NCBI RefSeq assembly: GCF_028553765.1
Contig: NZ_CP067134.1
Location: 2,027,001 to 2,091,000 of the forward strand
Length of the DNA stretch: 64,000 bases
Source: Paracoccus stylophorae
Lineage (GTDB): Bacteria; Pseudomonadota; Alphaproteobacteria; Rhodobacterales; Rhodobacteraceae
Direction: 5' to 3'
The translations under genes and the position numbers were made by a program. Every line of letters begins with the position of its first letter. Positions within the stretch are counted from its first letter, which is position 1. Below, one piece after another: positions 8,471-19,389 of this stretch. A model generated the notes under the pieces. That model was not told the DNA's origin. It made no database searches and was given only the letters and a program-made list of their open reading frames with translations.

Positions 8471-10102
8471 CTATTCCGCCGCCTCCAGCGCGGCCAGGTC
8501 GTCGGCCATCATCTGCCGTCCAAGGATGTGATCGGCGGCCTTTTCGCCGGTCATGATCGACGGCGCGTTCAGGTTGCCGTTGGTGATGCGCGGAAAGACC
8601 GAACTGTCCGCGACGCGCAGCCCCTGAACCCCGATCACCCGCAATTCCGGATCGACCACCGCATCGGGATCGTCCGCCGCGCCCAGCCGGGCGGTGCCGC
8701 AGGGATGATAGGCCGATTCGGCGTGTTCGCGGATGAAGGCGTCGATCTGGTCGTCGCTTTGGACATCCGCGCCCGGCTGGATCTCATCCCCGCGATACTC
8801 GGCGAAGGCGGGCTGATCGAAGATCCGGCGGGTCAGGCGGACGCAGGCGCGAAATTCTTTCCAATCATCCTCATGTGACATGTAGTTGAAGTGAATTTCA
8901 GGGGACAGGCCCGGATCGGGCGAGGTCAGCCGCACCGTGCCGCGCGATTTCGACCGCATCGGGCCGACATGCGCCTGGAATCCGTGCCCCTGCGCCGCCG
9001 CCTTGCCGTCATATCGCACCGCCAGCGGCAGAAAGTGATACTGGATATCGGGATAATCGACGGCGTCGTCCGACCGGATGAAGCCGCAGCTTTCGAACTG
9101 GTTCGACGCGCCCAGCCCGGTCTTCTGAAGCAGCCATTCGACCCCGACCCGGCTTTTGCCCAGAAGATTGTAATAGGTATACAGGCTGACCGGCTTCAGC
9201 GACTTGTATTGCATATAGATTTCAAGGTGATCCTGCAGATTCGCGCCCACGCCCGGCCGGTCGGCGCGGACGGCGATGCCGTGGTCGCGCAGATGGTCGG
9301 CCGGGCCGATCCCCGACAGCATCAGCAGTTTCGGCGTGTTGATCGAACTGGCCGACAGGATCACCTCGGACCCCGCGCGAACGATGCTTGTGCGGCCCGC
9401 CGCCTCGATCTCGACCCCGCAGGCGCGGTTGTCTTCGAAGACGACGCGGTGCGCCAGCGCGCGGATCACCGTCAGCCTGCCGCTTTTGCGGGCCGGGCGC
9501 AGATAGGCATTGGCGGCCGACCAGCGGCGGCCCTTCCAGATGGTCGCCTCCATCGGGCCGAAACCTTCCTGATAGGGGCCGTTGTAATCCTCGTTGCGGG
9601 GCCAGCCGGCCTGCTGTCCCGCCTCGATGAAGGCGTTGAACAGCGGGTTGCGCCGCTTGCCGCGGGTCACGTGCAGCGGCCCGCCGGTGCCGCGCCACGG
9701 CGACCGGCCGCCATGCCAGGTTTCCATGCGGCGGAAATAGGGCAGCACATGCGCATAACCCCAGCCGGTCGCGCCGGCGCGTTCCCAGTGATCGAAATCC
9801 TTGCGGTTGCCGCGCACGAACACCATGCCGTTGATCGACGACGACCCGCCCAGCACCTTGCCGCGCGGCGTCACCAGCCTGCGCCCGCCCAGATGCTGTT
9901 CCGGCGCGGTGGAAAACCCCCAGTCATAGCGCGGCATGCTCATCGGATAGGACAGGGCGCCGGGCATCTGGATGAAGATGCCGAAATCGCTGCCGCCATA
10001 TTCGATCAGCGTGACCGTCCGCCCCGCCTCGGTCAGGCGATAGGCCAGCGCGCAGCCGGCCGAGCCTGCCCCCACGATCACATAATCCGACTGGGCCGCC
10101 AT
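8471..10102 (-). CDS. betA: Choline dehydrogenase
   Basis: FAD-dependent GMC-family oxidoreductase that oxidises choline to betaine aldehyde. The 543-residue protein opens with the dinucleotide-binding motif [16 protein letters not shown]. It carries the GMC signature around [18 protein letters not shown] and the active-site histidine in [10 protein letters not shown] near residue 465. The ATG at 10102 is preferred because GGAGG lies six bases upstream and the FAD motif follows directly. It is the last gene of betI-betB-betA, all on the minus strand, facing the choline transporter. The context makes choline the likely substrate. Confidence 0.94.
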   Translation of the reverse strand: MAAQSDYVIVGAGSAGCALAYRLTEAGRTVTLIEYGGSDFGIFIQMPGALSYPMSMPRYDWGFSTAPEQHLGGRRLVTPRGKVLGGSSSINGMVFVRGNRKDFDHWERAGATGWGYAHVLPYFRRMETWHGGRSPWRGTGGPLHVTRGKRRNPLFNAFIEAGQQAGWPRNEDYNGPYQEGFGPMEATIWKGRRWSAANAYLRPARKSGRLTVIRALAHRVVFEDNRACGVEIEAAGRTSIVRAGSEVILSASSINTPKLLMLSGIGPADHLRDHGIAVRADRPGVGANLQDHLEIYMQYKSLKPVSLYTYYNLLGKSRVGVEWLLQKTGLGASNQFESCGFIRSDDAVDYPDIQYHFLPLAVRYDGKAAAQGHGFQAHVGPMRSKSRGTVRLTSPDPGLSPEIHFNYMSHEDDWKEFRACVRLTRRIFDQPAFAEYRGDEIQPGADVQSDDQIDAFIREHAESAYHPCGTARLGAADDPDAVVDPELRVIGVQGLRVADSSVFPRITNGNLNAPSIMTGEKAADHILGRQMMADDLAALEAAE

Positions 10103-10130
10103 GCGCACCCTCCTGTCCGTCACCAATGTT

Positions 10131-11576
10131 TCAGTAAGGGGCCTCGACCCCGCCCATGCCGACATAGACCGACTTGAGCTGTGAATAATGTTCGATCGCC
10201 GCGGCCGAATTCTCGCGCCCGATGCCCGACATCTTCACCCCGCCGAAGGGCATCTGCACCGGGGTCAGGTTATAGGCGTTGATCCAGCAGGTCCCGGCCT
10301 CCAGCGCGGCGGCGACGCGGTGGGCGCGGGTGAGGTCCTGCGTGAAGACGCCGGCGGCCAGCCCGAATCCGGTCGCGTTGGCGCGGGTCACGACCTCTTC
10401 CTCGTCATAGAAGGTCAGCGCCGTCATCACCGGGCCGAAAATCTCGTCGCGGGTGATGGTCATGTCGTCGGTCGCGTCCACGAAAACGGTGGGCGGGATG
10501 AACGCCCCCTCGCCCGCGCCGCCGCACAGCAGCCTTGCGCCGGCCCGCTCTCCTTCCGCGATCATGGTGCGGATCTTGTCGGCCTGCCGCGCGCTGACGA
10601 TGGGGCCGTGCTGGGTGTCGGGGTCCAGCGGATCGCCCATGCGGATATGGCGCGCGCGTTCGGCCAGACGGTCCAGGAACATCTCTCGGATGCCTTCCTG
10701 CAGGAAGACCCGCGTGCCGTTGGAACAGATCTGGCCCGAGGAATAGAAATTCGCCAGCATCGCCGCGCTGACCGCATCTTCCAGACTGGCATCCTCGAAC
10801 ACGATCAGGGGCGACTTGCCGCCCAGTTCCATCGTCACATGCCGCATCCCCTCGGCGGCGGCGGCATAGACGCGCCGCCCTGTCGGAACCGACCCGGTCA
10901 GCGACACCTTGGCGACATGGGGATCGGTGGTCAGCGCCGCGCCGACATCGCCGCCGCCCTGCACGACGTTGAAGACGCCGTCGGGCAGGCCCGCCTCGGA
11001 CAGGATTTCGGCCAGTTTCAGCGCGCCAAGGGGCGTTTCCTCGGACGGTTTGAAGACCATCGCATTGCCCATCACCAGCGCCGGGGCCGCCTTCCAGCAG
11101 GCGATCTGGCTGGGATAGTTCCAGGCCCCGATCCCCGCGCAGACGCCCAGCGCCTCGCGCCGCGTATAGGCCCAGTCCTGCCCCAGCGGGATCATCTGGC
11201 CGGTCAGGCTGGCTGCAAGCCCGCCGAAGAATTCCAGCGCCTGCGCCCCCGATTCCCAGTCCGCCACCAGCGTTTCCTGAATCGGCTTGCCGGTATCCAG
11301 CGTTTCCAGCCGCGACAATTCCGCGTTGCGGTCGCGGATGATCGCGGCGGCGCGGGTCAGGACGCGGCCGCGGTCAGACGGCGCAAGCGCGGCCCATGCC
11401 GGCTGCGCCTGGGCCGCGATGGCGCAGGCATGGGCGACCTGTTCGACGCTCGCCTCCTGCAGCGACGCGATCCGTTCGCCGGTATAGGGATAAAGGACGT
11501 CAAGCGCCCTGCCCTCGCCTTCGACAAAGCGGCCGGCGATATGCAGGCTGGCCTGAGGTTGGGCATTCAGCGACAT
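10131..11576 (-). CDS. betB: Betaine aldehyde dehydrogenase
   Basis: NAD(P)-dependent aldehyde dehydrogenase of 481 residues that converts betaine aldehyde to glycine betaine. Family motifs are [26 protein letters not shown], the general-base glutamate in [10 protein letters not shown] (about residue 250) and the nucleophilic cysteine in [13 protein letters not shown] (about residue 284). The start overlaps the end of betI by ten bases, and betA begins 28 bases after its stop, so the three genes form an operon. The role is supported by motif and neighbourhood together. Confidence 0.95.
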   Translation of the reverse strand: MSLNAQPQASLHIAGRFVEGEGRALDVLYPYTGERIASLQEASVEQVAHACAIAAQAQPAWAALAPSDRGRVLTRAAAIIRDRNAELSRLETLDTGKPIQETLVADWESGAQALEFFGGLAASLTGQMIPLGQDWAYTRREALGVCAGIGAWNYPSQIACWKAAPALVMGNAMVFKPSEETPLGALKLAEILSEAGLPDGVFNVVQGGGDVGAALTTDPHVAKVSLTGSVPTGRRVYAAAAEGMRHVTMELGGKSPLIVFEDASLEDAVSAAMLANFYSSGQICSNGTRVFLQEGIREMFLDRLAERARHIRMGDPLDPDTQHGPIVSARQADKIRTMIAEGERAGARLLCGGAGEGAFIPPTVFVDATDDMTITRDEIFGPVMTALTFYDEEEVVTRANATGFGLAAGVFTQDLTRAHRVAAALEAGTCWINAYNLTPVQMPFGGVKMSGIGRENSAAAIEHYSQLKSVYVGMGGVEAPY

Positions 11577-12139
11577 GCAAGCGCCTCCTTGAGATAATCG
11601 GTCATGGTTTTCAGGGCCGACGCGGCATCGGTCGGACCGGGTTTCAGGACCGCGCGCAGATAGACGCCGTCGATCAGCGCGCCGATGGTGCGCGCGGTGC
11701 GCACCGGATGTTTGGTCAGCGGGCGCAGCGCGACGATCAGGTTCGACTGAAGCCTGCGGTGATAGACCCGCAGCAATCGCGCGGCCTCGGGCTCGGTCAG
11801 CGCCAGCACATAGAAATTCAGCCAGGCGCTGACGGTTTCGCGCTGAAAGTTCTGCGGCTCGAAATTCGCCTCGATGATCGCGTCCAGCCGGCGGTCATGG
11901 CCGTTGCGATGCAGCGCCGACAGCACCGAATTGCCATAGACCCGCAGGATGTACCGCATCGCCTGCAGGAACATCTGGTCCTTGGAGCCGAAATAGTGAT
12001 GGGCCAGCGCCGGCGACATGCCGGCCCGCCGCGCGATCTGCGCCACGGTCACGTCCAGAGAGCCCGCCTTCCCGACTTCGTGGATGACCGCATTGATCAG
12101 CGCGGCTTTTCGGATAGGCTCGGCTCCAAGTTTCGGCAT
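11567..12139 (-). CDS. betI: TetR-family repressor BetI
   Basis: Choline-responsive TetR/AcrR regulator of 190 residues. The N-terminal helix-turn-helix is within [26 protein letters not shown] (residues about 31-56), and the C-terminal ligand domain follows the BetI pattern. It is the first gene of betI-betB-betA and divergent from choX. The 87-base gap between them holds a palindrome (12194-12211) that is a natural operator candidate. In characterised bacteria BetI represses bet genes in the absence of choline; that it does so here, and also controls choXWV, is inference from position. Confidence 0.93.
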   Translation of the reverse strand: MPKLGAEPIRKAALINAVIHEVGKAGSLDVTVAQIARRAGMSPALAHHYFGSKDQMFLQAMRYILRVYGNSVLSALHRNGHDRRLDAIIEANFEPQNFQRETVSAWLNFYVLALTEPEAARLLRVYHRRLQSNLIVALRPLTKHPVRTARTIGALIDGVYLRAVLKPGPTDAASALKTMTDYLKEALACR

Positions 12140-12193
12140 TCCGCACCTGCTGTCGGAGTTTTTCGGTTGCTTTTCGAACTTAACCCGTCTTTA

Positions 12194-12211
12194 ATTGATT
12201 AGTCAATCAAT
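12194..12211. promoter_or_regulatory. Candidate BetI operator
   Basis: Inverted repeat ATTGATT-AGTC-AATCAAT in the betI-choX gap, 16 bases before the choX start. Its AT-rich TTGAT/ATCAA arms resemble BetI-type operators, and it is centred where it could block both divergent promoters. The palindrome is seen directly; binding by BetI is inferred. Confidence 0.6.
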
Positions 12212-12226
12212 AACAGGGAGCCGAAC

Positions 12227-13168
12227 ATGAGCCTCTTTCGCATCGCCACGGCGCTGGTGCTGGGCAGCGCGCTGGCCACACCCGCGCTGGCCGCCGAACC
12301 CGAACAATGCCGCGACGTCACCTTTTCGGATGTCGGCTGGTCCGACATCACCGCGACCACGGCGCTGGCATCGACCGTGCTGCAGGCCCTGGGATACGAG
12401 ACCGAGACCAAGATCCTGTCGGTCCCGGTCACCTACTCGGCGCTGTCCACCGACGACGTCGATATCTTTCTTGGCAACTGGATGCCGACGATGCAGGCCG
12501 ATATCGGCCCCTATGACGAGGCCGGCACCGTCGACACCGTGCGCACCAACCTGACCGGCGCCAAATACACGCTGGCCACCAACAAGGCGGGCGCCGATCT
12601 GGGCATCGACGACTATGCCAGGATCGCTGAGCACAAGGACGCGCTGGACGGCAAGATCTATGGGATCGAGCCGGGCAATGACGGCAACCGCCTGCTGCTT
12701 GAGATGGTGGCCGAGGACAAGTTCGGCCTTGGCACGTTCGAGGTGGTCGAATCCAGCGAACAGGGGATGCTGGCGCAGGTCAGCCGGGCCAGTAATTCCG
12801 ACACGCCCATCGTCTTTCTGGGGTGGGAACCGCATCCGATGAACGCCCAGTTCGAGATGACCTACCTGACCGGCGGCGACGACATCTTCGGGCCGGATCT
12901 GGGCGGGGCCGAGGTGCGCACCAACACCCGCGCCGGCTATGTCGAGGAATGTCCGAATGTGGGCAAGTTCCTGCAGAATCTGGAATTCACCCTGCAGATG
13001 GAAAACGAGGTGATGGGCAAGATCCTGAACGACGGCCAGGACCCGATGACCGCCGCCAGGGAATGGCTGGCCGACAACCCCGACGCCGCGACCGGCTGGC
13101 TGGACGGCGTGACGACCTTTGACGGCAACGATGCCCAAGCCGCGCTGGACGAGGCCCTGAACGGCTGA
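12227..13168 (+). CDS. choX: Choline ABC transporter substrate-binding protein
   Basis: Periplasmic binding protein of 313 residues with a signal peptide ending at ALAA (about residue 22). It belongs to the OpuAC/ProX-like quaternary-amine family, as shown by FSDVGWSDITATTALAS, the FLGNWMPTM segment and FLGWEPHPMN, which contribute aromatic residues for cation-pi binding of the trimethylammonium head. The start at 12227 follows CAGGGAG by about seven bases. It is the first gene of choXWV and divergent from betI, fitting choline supply to the Bet enzymes. It could also accept betaine or acetylcholine. Confidence 0.94.
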   Translation: MSLFRIATALVLGSALATPALAAEPEQCRDVTFSDVGWSDITATTALASTVLQALGYETETKILSVPVTYSALSTDDVDIFLGNWMPTMQADIGPYDEAGTVDTVRTNLTGAKYTLATNKAGADLGIDDYARIAEHKDALDGKIYGIEPGNDGNRLLLEMVAEDKFGLGTFEVVESSEQGMLAQVSRASNSDTPIVFLGWEPHPMNAQFEMTYLTGGDDIFGPDLGGAEVRTNTRAGYVEECPNVGKFLQNLEFTLQMENEVMGKILNDGQDPMTAAREWLADNPDAATGWLDGVTTFDGNDAQAALDEALNG

Positions 13169-13174
13169 CGACGC

Positions 13175-13197
13175 GCCCCGCCCGTTCCGGGCGGGGC
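13175..13197 (+). terminator. GC hairpin between choX and choW
   Basis: Perfect ten-base stem GCCCCGCCCG-TTC-CGGGCGGGGC starting six bases after the choX stop. The flanking sequence is CCTTATCC, without a long U-tract. In binding-protein-dependent operons such a hairpin commonly stabilises the upstream binding-protein message or partly terminates transcription; either role here is inferred. Confidence 0.6.
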
Positions 13198-13269
13198 CCT
13201 TATCCGCACCCGCCACGTCGCGCCGCCCCTCTGCGGTGCCGGACGCGACCTTGCAACAAGGGACAGTGC

Positions 13270-14118
13270 ATGGATCAGCTGACGACGCTGGTGACCGACA
13301 ACAAGATCCCGGTCGGAAGGACCGCAAAGACCATCTTCGACTGGCTGAACGCGAATGCCGCATGGCTGTTCAACGCGATCTCGTCCTCGATGGACTGGCT
13401 GATCGCCCGCATCCTTGCGGCGCTGGAATTCCCCCATCCCTTCCTGTTCGTGGCGCTGGCGGTGGCGCTGACATGGGCGTTGCAGCGCAACTGGCGCACC
13501 TGCCTGCTGATCGCGCTTGGCCTGCTGTTCATCCTCAACCAGGGCTATTGGGAGGAAACGCTGCAATCGCTGACGCTGGTGCTGGCGGCGTGCATCGTCT
13601 GCATGGCCATCGGCGTGCCCATCGGCATCGCCGCCGCCCACCGGCCGCGGCTTTACGCCTGGATGCGGCCGGTGCTGGACCTGATGCAGACGCTGCCCAC
13701 CTTCGTCTATCTGATCCCGGCCATCGTGTTTTTCGGCATCGGCATGGTGCCGGGCCTGCTGGCCACGGTGATCTTCGTGCTGCCCGCGCCGATCCGTCTG
13801 ACCCAGCTTGGTATCGCCTCGACCCCCGATTCGCTGGTCGAGGCTGCGCGCGCCTTTGGCGCCACCAACCGCCAGCTGCTGTGGAAGGTCGAACTGCCCA
13901 GTGCGCTGCCCCAGATCATGGCGGGGCTGAACCAGACGATCATGCTGTCGCTGTCGATGGTGGTGATCGCGGCGCTGGTGGGCGCCTCGGGGTTGGGGGT
14001 TCCGGTGGTGCGGGCGCTGAACAGCGTGAACACCTCGCTTGGCTTCGAATCGGGGTTCGTCATCGTGATCGTGGCGATCATGCTGGACCGGATGCTGCGC
14101 ATGGAGGGCCGCAAATGA
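13270..14118 (+). CDS. choW: Choline ABC transporter permease
   Basis: Inner-membrane permease of 282 residues with about six transmembrane helices. The EAA loop that docks on the ATPase is at EAARAFGATNRQLLWKVELP. An N-terminal extension of about 55 residues precedes the first helix, as in ProW/ChoW-type proteins. It follows choX by 101 bases across the GC hairpin and overlaps choV by four bases. It forms the channel through which ChoX-bound choline crosses the membrane. Confidence 0.94.
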   Translation: MDQLTTLVTDNKIPVGRTAKTIFDWLNANAAWLFNAISSSMDWLIARILAALEFPHPFLFVALAVALTWALQRNWRTCLLIALGLLFILNQGYWEETLQSLTLVLAACIVCMAIGVPIGIAAAHRPRLYAWMRPVLDLMQTLPTFVYLIPAIVFFGIGMVPGLLATVIFVLPAPIRLTQLGIASTPDSLVEAARAFGATNRQLLWKVELPSALPQIMAGLNQTIMLSLSMVVIAALVGASGLGVPVVRALNSVNTSLGFESGFVIVIVAIMLDRMLRMEGRK

Positions 14119-15143
14119 CCCAGACCGCGCCGAACGCCGTCGAGTTCGACAATGTCAGCATCGTCTTTGGCGACCAGCCCGAACTTGCCCTGCCGCTGAT
14201 GGACGAAGGGCTGGACCGCGGCCCGATCAAGGACGAGACCGGGCAGGTTCTGGGCGTCCACGATTGCAGCGTGAATGTCCGGCAGGGCGAGATCCTGGTG
14301 CTGATGGGCCTGTCGGGGTCCGGCAAATCGACGCTGCTGCGCGCCGTCAACGCGCTGAACGATGTCTGCCGCGGCGAGGTGCGGATCTGGGACGGCGAAA
14401 AGATGATCTCGGTCACCGGCGCCGGCCGGCGGGCGCTGCGCGATCTGCGCCTGCGCCATGTCGCGATGGTGTTCCAGCAATTCGGCCTGCTGCCCTGGCG
14501 CACGGTGCGCGAGAACGTGGGCCTTGGGCTGGAACTTGCCGGCATGTCCGCGGCCAGGCGGCGCGAGATGGTGGACCGGCAGCTGGAAACCGTGGGGCTG
14601 TCCGAATGGGCCGACCGCAAGGTGGGCGAATTGTCGGGCGGGATGCAGCAGCGCGTGGGTCTGGCGCGCGCCTTTGCGACCGAGGCGCCGATCCTGCTGA
14701 TGGATGAGCCGTTCAGCGCGCTGGACCCGCTGATCCGGGCGCGGTTGCAGGACGAATTGCTGGAGGTGCAGGCCAAGACGCAGCGCACGATCATCTTCGT
14801 CAGCCACGATCTGGACGAGGCGTTCAAGCTGGGCAACCGCATCGCGCTGATGGAGGGCGGGCGGATCGTGCAGATCGGCACCGCGCGCCAGATCATCGCC
14901 AATCCGGTCAACGATTATGTCGCCGATTTCGTCGCCAACATGAACCCGCTTGGCGTGCTGACGGCGGCGGACGTGGCCCAACCGGGCGACGCGCCGGGAA
15001 CGCCCGTGCCGCGCGACATGCCCGTGCGCGAGGTGATGGGAATGCTGGCCGATGCCGACGCCCTGCCGGTCGAGGGCGGCGGGCACATCACCCGCGACGC
15101 GGTGCTGGCGCGCCTGATCGACCCGCGCGGCACCGTCGCCTGA
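14115..15143 (+). CDS. choV: Choline ABC transporter ATP-binding protein
   Basis: ABC ATPase of 342 residues powering choline uptake. It has Walker A GLSGSGKST (about residues 66-74), the Q-loop FQQFGLLPWRT, signature LSGGMQQRVGLARA, Walker B ILLMDEPFSALDP and the switch histidine in IIFVSHDLDEA. The start is ATG at 14115, overlapping the choW stop (ATGA). After the ATPase domain there is only a short C-terminal stretch of about 60 residues rather than full CBS repeats. A bulged hairpin (15141-15165) straddles the stop. Confidence 0.94.
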   Translation: MTQTAPNAVEFDNVSIVFGDQPELALPLMDEGLDRGPIKDETGQVLGVHDCSVNVRQGEILVLMGLSGSGKSTLLRAVNALNDVCRGEVRIWDGEKMISVTGAGRRALRDLRLRHVAMVFQQFGLLPWRTVRENVGLGLELAGMSAARRREMVDRQLETVGLSEWADRKVGELSGGMQQRVGLARAFATEAPILLMDEPFSALDPLIRARLQDELLEVQAKTQRTIIFVSHDLDEAFKLGNRIALMEGGRIVQIGTARQIIANPVNDYVADFVANMNPLGVLTAADVAQPGDAPGTPVPRDMPVREVMGMLADADALPVEGGGHITRDAVLARLIDPRGTVA

Positions 15144-15271
15144 CCCGGCGCTTCTTCGCCGGTCAGCCCGCCCCGCGCGACGGATTTGCGACAGTGCCGC
15201 CGCATGGGATGGCGCCCGACCCCGCGCCCCTTTAAGAAGCGGGCGGAAGGATCGGATACGAAGGCAATCTC

Positions 15272-16435
<1,164 letters not shown>

Positions 16436-16465
16436 CGCGGCGCGCCGGATCGTCGCGGTGACGGG

Positions 16466-16849
16466 TCAGCGGATGCGCACCCAGGTCTGGCTTTTGCACA
16501 GCAGCCCGCCCGCGACGCAGCCCGACAGGCTCATCCGGTCGCCCGACACGCTGGCCTTGCCCTGATAGATCTTGTTGTTCGACGGGCGCCAGACCTTGCC
16601 CTGATAATTGCCGCCGCCGGCGGGCGCCATGTCGATCACGATCTGACGGCCCAGATTGGGCGATCTGTATTCACTTTTGTCCTTGAAGGTGCGGCTGATC
16701 GTGCCGCAGAACGCGTTGCCGCACGGCGCGATGGTGACATAGGCAAAGGCGCCCTCGTCAGGCTGGGTCTGCCAGACGCCTTCGATCGGGTCGGCGGCCG
16801 CAGCACCTGCGGACAGCAAAAGGGCGGCGATCACGGCAAGTTTCTTCAT
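16466..16849 (-). CDS. DUF2147 secreted protein
   Basis: Small exported protein of 127 residues with a clear signal peptide ([19 protein letters not shown]). The mature domain begins [17 protein letters not shown] and contains CGNAFCGTI and a C-terminal [15 protein letters not shown], the pattern of DUF2147, a lipocalin-like beta domain of unknown function. Four cysteines suggest two disulfides. The start at 16849 has GAGGAG seven bases upstream. It is divergent from hisA with a 140-base gap and convergent with sqdB. Function not known. Confidence 0.85.
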   Translation of the reverse strand: MKKLAVIAALLLSAGAAAADPIEGVWQTQPDEGAFAYVTIAPCGNAFCGTISRTFKDKSEYRSPNLGRQIVIDMAPAGGGNYQGKVWRPSNNKIYQGKASVSGDRMSLSGCVAGGLLCKSQTWVRIR

Positions 16850-16989
16850 CGTCTCTCCTCCTCGGGACGGGTCGCGGGCAAGTCTGCGTCGCGTGCCGAT
16901 TCCCGGCAAGACTGACGTCGGGTCCGCCCCTTCCCCTTGCCCCGCCAAAATGGCAAAGGGGGCGCGACACCACGACGGAAAGAGCCACG

Positions 16990-17706
16990 ATGATCCTGTA
17001 TCCCGCCATCGACCTGAAGGACGGCAACTGCGTGCGTCTGCTGCGCGGCGACATGGCGGCGGCGACCGTCTTCGGCGACGACCCGGCCGCGCAGGCGCGC
17101 GCGTTCCAGGACGCGGGCGCGGAATGGCTGCATCTGGTCGATCTGAACGGCGCGTTCGAGGGCAGACCGGTCAACGCCCCGGCGGTCGAGGCGATTCTGG
17201 CTGCAATCGACATCCCGGTCCAGCTTGGCGGCGGCATCCGCAACATGGACACGATCGAGGCCTGGCTGACGCGCGGCGTGCGGCGGGTCATTCTGGGCAC
17301 GGCGGCGGTCGAGAATCCGGATCTGATGCGCGAGGCCGCCGATGCGTTCCCGGGCCGGATCGCGGTGGGGATCGACGCGCGCAACGGCAAGGTGGCCACG
17401 CGCGGATGGGCGACGGACACCGAAACCCTCGCCACCGATCTGGCCCGCCGGGCCGAGGATGCGGGCGTGACGGCGATCGTCTATACCGATATCGACCGCG
17501 ACGGGGCGATGCAGGGACCCAATATCGCCGCGACCGAAACGCTGGCGCGGTCGGTCAACGTGCCGGTGATCGCCTCGGGCGGCGTGTCGTCGATGAAGGA
17601 TCTTCAGGCGCTGGCCCAGACCCGCGTGATCGCGGGCGCGATTTCGGGCCGGGCGCTTTACGATGGCGCGCTGGATCTGTCCCAGGCGCTGGCGGCGCTG
17701 CGCTGA
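16990..17706 (+). CDS. hisA: ProFAR isomerase
   Basis: TIM-barrel enzyme of histidine biosynthesis, 238 residues, that isomerises N'-(5'-phosphoribosyl)-formimino-AICAR ribonucleotide by an Amadori rearrangement. The N-terminal catalytic Asp is in [15 protein letters not shown] (D8), and the second acid lies in [15 protein letters not shown]. Phosphate loops are QLGGGIRNM and IASGGVSS. It is separated from hisF by almost 500 bases that contain a gene on the opposite strand, so hisF probably has its own promoter. Confidence 0.96.
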   Translation: MILYPAIDLKDGNCVRLLRGDMAAATVFGDDPAAQARAFQDAGAEWLHLVDLNGAFEGRPVNAPAVEAILAAIDIPVQLGGGIRNMDTIEAWLTRGVRRVILGTAAVENPDLMREAADAFPGRIAVGIDARNGKVATRGWATDTETLATDLARRAEDAGVTAIVYTDIDRDGAMQGPNIAATETLARSVNVPVIASGGVSSMKDLQALAQTRVIAGAISGRALYDGALDLSQALAALR

Positions 17707-17724
17707 GGCAGCGCCGGTATTGCG

Positions 17725-17988
17725 TCAGCCCGGAACGCCCAGGCCCAGCGGCGCATTCGCGCGGCCATGTGCGCCCGGACGACGCATCGGGCGGGGCGCG
17801 TCAACCTCGACCGGGATCGCGGCAAAGGATGCCAGACCGCCGGCCAGGTAATCGGCCCCTGCGTTCACGGCGTTCGTCGAAGGCTTACGCCGGACCGACG
17901 CGCGCAGCGCGCCCAGTCCCGCGGCCAGGTATTCGATACCCGCTGCGGCGGCGTTCAGGATCTTGCGGTTCGGTGCGTTGCTTGCCAT
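17725..17988 (-). CDS. Small two-repeat protein, unknown
   Basis: An 87-residue protein on the strand opposite to hisA and hisF, in the gap between them. The ATG at 17988 has AAGGA about eight bases upstream. It contains two related Ala/Gly-rich segments, AGIEYLAAGLGALRA (about residues 16-30) and AGADYLAGGLASFAA (about 44-58), each looking like a short amphipathic helix, joined by a basic linker. The tail is Pro/Arg/Gly-rich. No signal peptide or known domain is seen. Its untranslated leader would contain a hairpin (18011-18032). A real gene is supported by the internal duplication and ribosome-binding site, not by homology. Confidence 0.6.
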   Translation of the reverse strand: MASNAPNRKILNAAAAGIEYLAAGLGALRASVRRKPSTNAVNAGADYLAGGLASFAAIPVEVDAPRPMRRPGAHGRANAPLGLGVPG

Positions 17989-18201
17989 GTCTTTATGTCC
18001 TTCTGCGGCAGACCCGTTCACGATGCCGGGTCTTACATTCTGATATATGGTGCTTTTTTCCCGCAAAACCAGCCCCGGCCCGTGCAAGGGCGGTATGACC
18101 TGCACGCATCGCTTGGGGGCGGCGGGCGGTGTCACGCCGCTCTGGCCGGCGGGGTCATTTCGCTCTAGAACCGGCGCAGGCGCAGGAAAGGCTTAGACGC
18201 G

Positions 18202-18963
18202 ATGCTGAAGACCCGGATCATTCCCTGTCTCGACGTGGCCGACGGCCGCGTGGTCAAGGGCGTGAATTTCGTCGATCTGGTCGATGCGGGCGACCCGGTC
18301 GAGGCTGCGCGCGCCTATGACGCGGCCGGCGCGGACGAGATCTGCTTTCTGGACATTCACGCCACCCACGAAAATCGCGGCACCATGTTCGATCTGGTCA
18401 CGCGGACCGCCGAACATTGTTTCGTGCCGCTGACCGTGGGCGGCGGCGTGCGCACGCCCGACGATGTCCGTGCCCTGCTGCTGGCCGGGGCGGACAAGGT
18501 CAGCTTCAATTCCGCCGCCGTGGCCGATCCCGACGTGGTGGCCGCCGCCGCCGACCGGTTCGGCAGCCAGTGCATCGTCTGCGCCATCGACGCCCGGACC
18601 GTCGCCCCCGACCGGTGGGAGATATTCACCCATGGCGGGCGCAGGGCCACCGGCATCGACGCGGTCGAGTTTGCCCGCATGATCGAGGCGAAGGGGGCCG
18701 GGGAGATCCTGCTGACCAGCATGGACCGCGACGGCACGCGCGCGGGCTTCAACCTGCCCCTGACCCGCGCCATCGCGGATGCGGTCAACGTCCCCGTCAT
18801 CGCCTCGGGCGGGGTGGGCACGCTGGATCACCTGGTCGAGGGCGTGATCGAGGGCCATGCCAGCGCCGTTCTGGCCGCCTCGATCTTCCATTTCGGCACC
18901 TTCACCATCGCCGAGGCCAAGGCCCACATGGCTGCGGCCGGCATCCCGATGAGGCTGACATGA
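18202..18963 (+). CDS. hisF: Imidazole glycerol phosphate synthase cyclase
   Basis: Cyclase subunit of IGP synthase, 253 residues, which uses ammonia from HisH to make imidazole glycerol phosphate and AICAR. The catalytic aspartates are in [16 protein letters not shown] (D11) and CAIDARTV (near D130). Phosphate loops are TVGGGVRTP and [12 protein letters not shown]. Its stop overlaps the hisE start (ATGA). hisH is not within this window, so the partner glutaminase must be encoded elsewhere. Confidence 0.97.
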   Translation: MLKTRIIPCLDVADGRVVKGVNFVDLVDAGDPVEAARAYDAAGADEICFLDIHATHENRGTMFDLVTRTAEHCFVPLTVGGGVRTPDDVRALLLAGADKVSFNSAAVADPDVVAAAADRFGSQCIVCAIDARTVAPDRWEIFTHGGRRATGIDAVEFARMIEAKGAGEILLTSMDRDGTRAGFNLPLTRAIADAVNVPVIASGGVGTLDHLVEGVIEGHASAVLAASIFHFGTFTIAEAKAHMAAAGIPMRLT

Positions 18964-19271
18964 GTGCGCTGCAACGCCTGTCCGATACCGTCGCCGCCCG
19001 CGGATCCGCCGATCCCGACGACAGCTGGACCGCCCGGCTGCTGGCGGCCGGACCCGAAAAATGCGCCGAGAAATTCGGCGAAGAGGCGATCGAGGCTGTC
19101 ATCGAGGCCGTCAAAGGCGACCGCGACCGCCTGATCGGAGAGGCGGCGGACGTTCTGTATCACCTGCTGGTCATGCTGGCCGCGCGCGACCTGTCGCTGG
19201 CCGATGTCGAGGCGGAACTGTCGCGGCGCGAGGGGGTGTCGGGCATCGCCGAAAAGGCCGCCAGAAAGTGA
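18960..19271 (+). CDS. hisE: Phosphoribosyl-ATP pyrophosphatase
   Basis: All-helical MazG-like enzyme of 103 residues that hydrolyses phosphoribosyl-ATP to phosphoribosyl-AMP, the second step of histidine synthesis. The metal-binding pattern [18 protein letters not shown] and the downstream [17 protein letters not shown] are characteristic. The start overlaps the hisF stop by four bases, so the two are translationally coupled. HisI activity is not fused to it. Confidence 0.95.
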   Translation: MSALQRLSDTVAARGSADPDDSWTARLLAAGPEKCAEKFGEEAIEAVIEAVKGDRDRLIGEAADVLYHLLVMLAARDLSLADVEAELSRREGVSGIAEKAARK

Positions 19272-19307
19272 CGGTCGAAATCCGGCGGCGACGCGAATCC
19301 CTTCCCC

Positions 19308-19331
19308 TTGACTGCCTTACGGGGCTATAAG
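19308..19331 (+). promoter_or_regulatory. Promoter-like TTGACT/TATAAG before accB
   Basis: TTGACT (19308-19313) and TATAAG (19326-19331) lie 58-82 bases before accB. They are separated by only 12 bases, well short of the usual 16-18, so they may not be one sigma-70 promoter. Both hexamers are seen directly; function is inference. Confidence 0.25.
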
Positions 19332-19389
19332 CGACCGAACCGCCGCAGATGCGACAGACAGGCGGCACCAGAACACGGCAGAGGACGGC

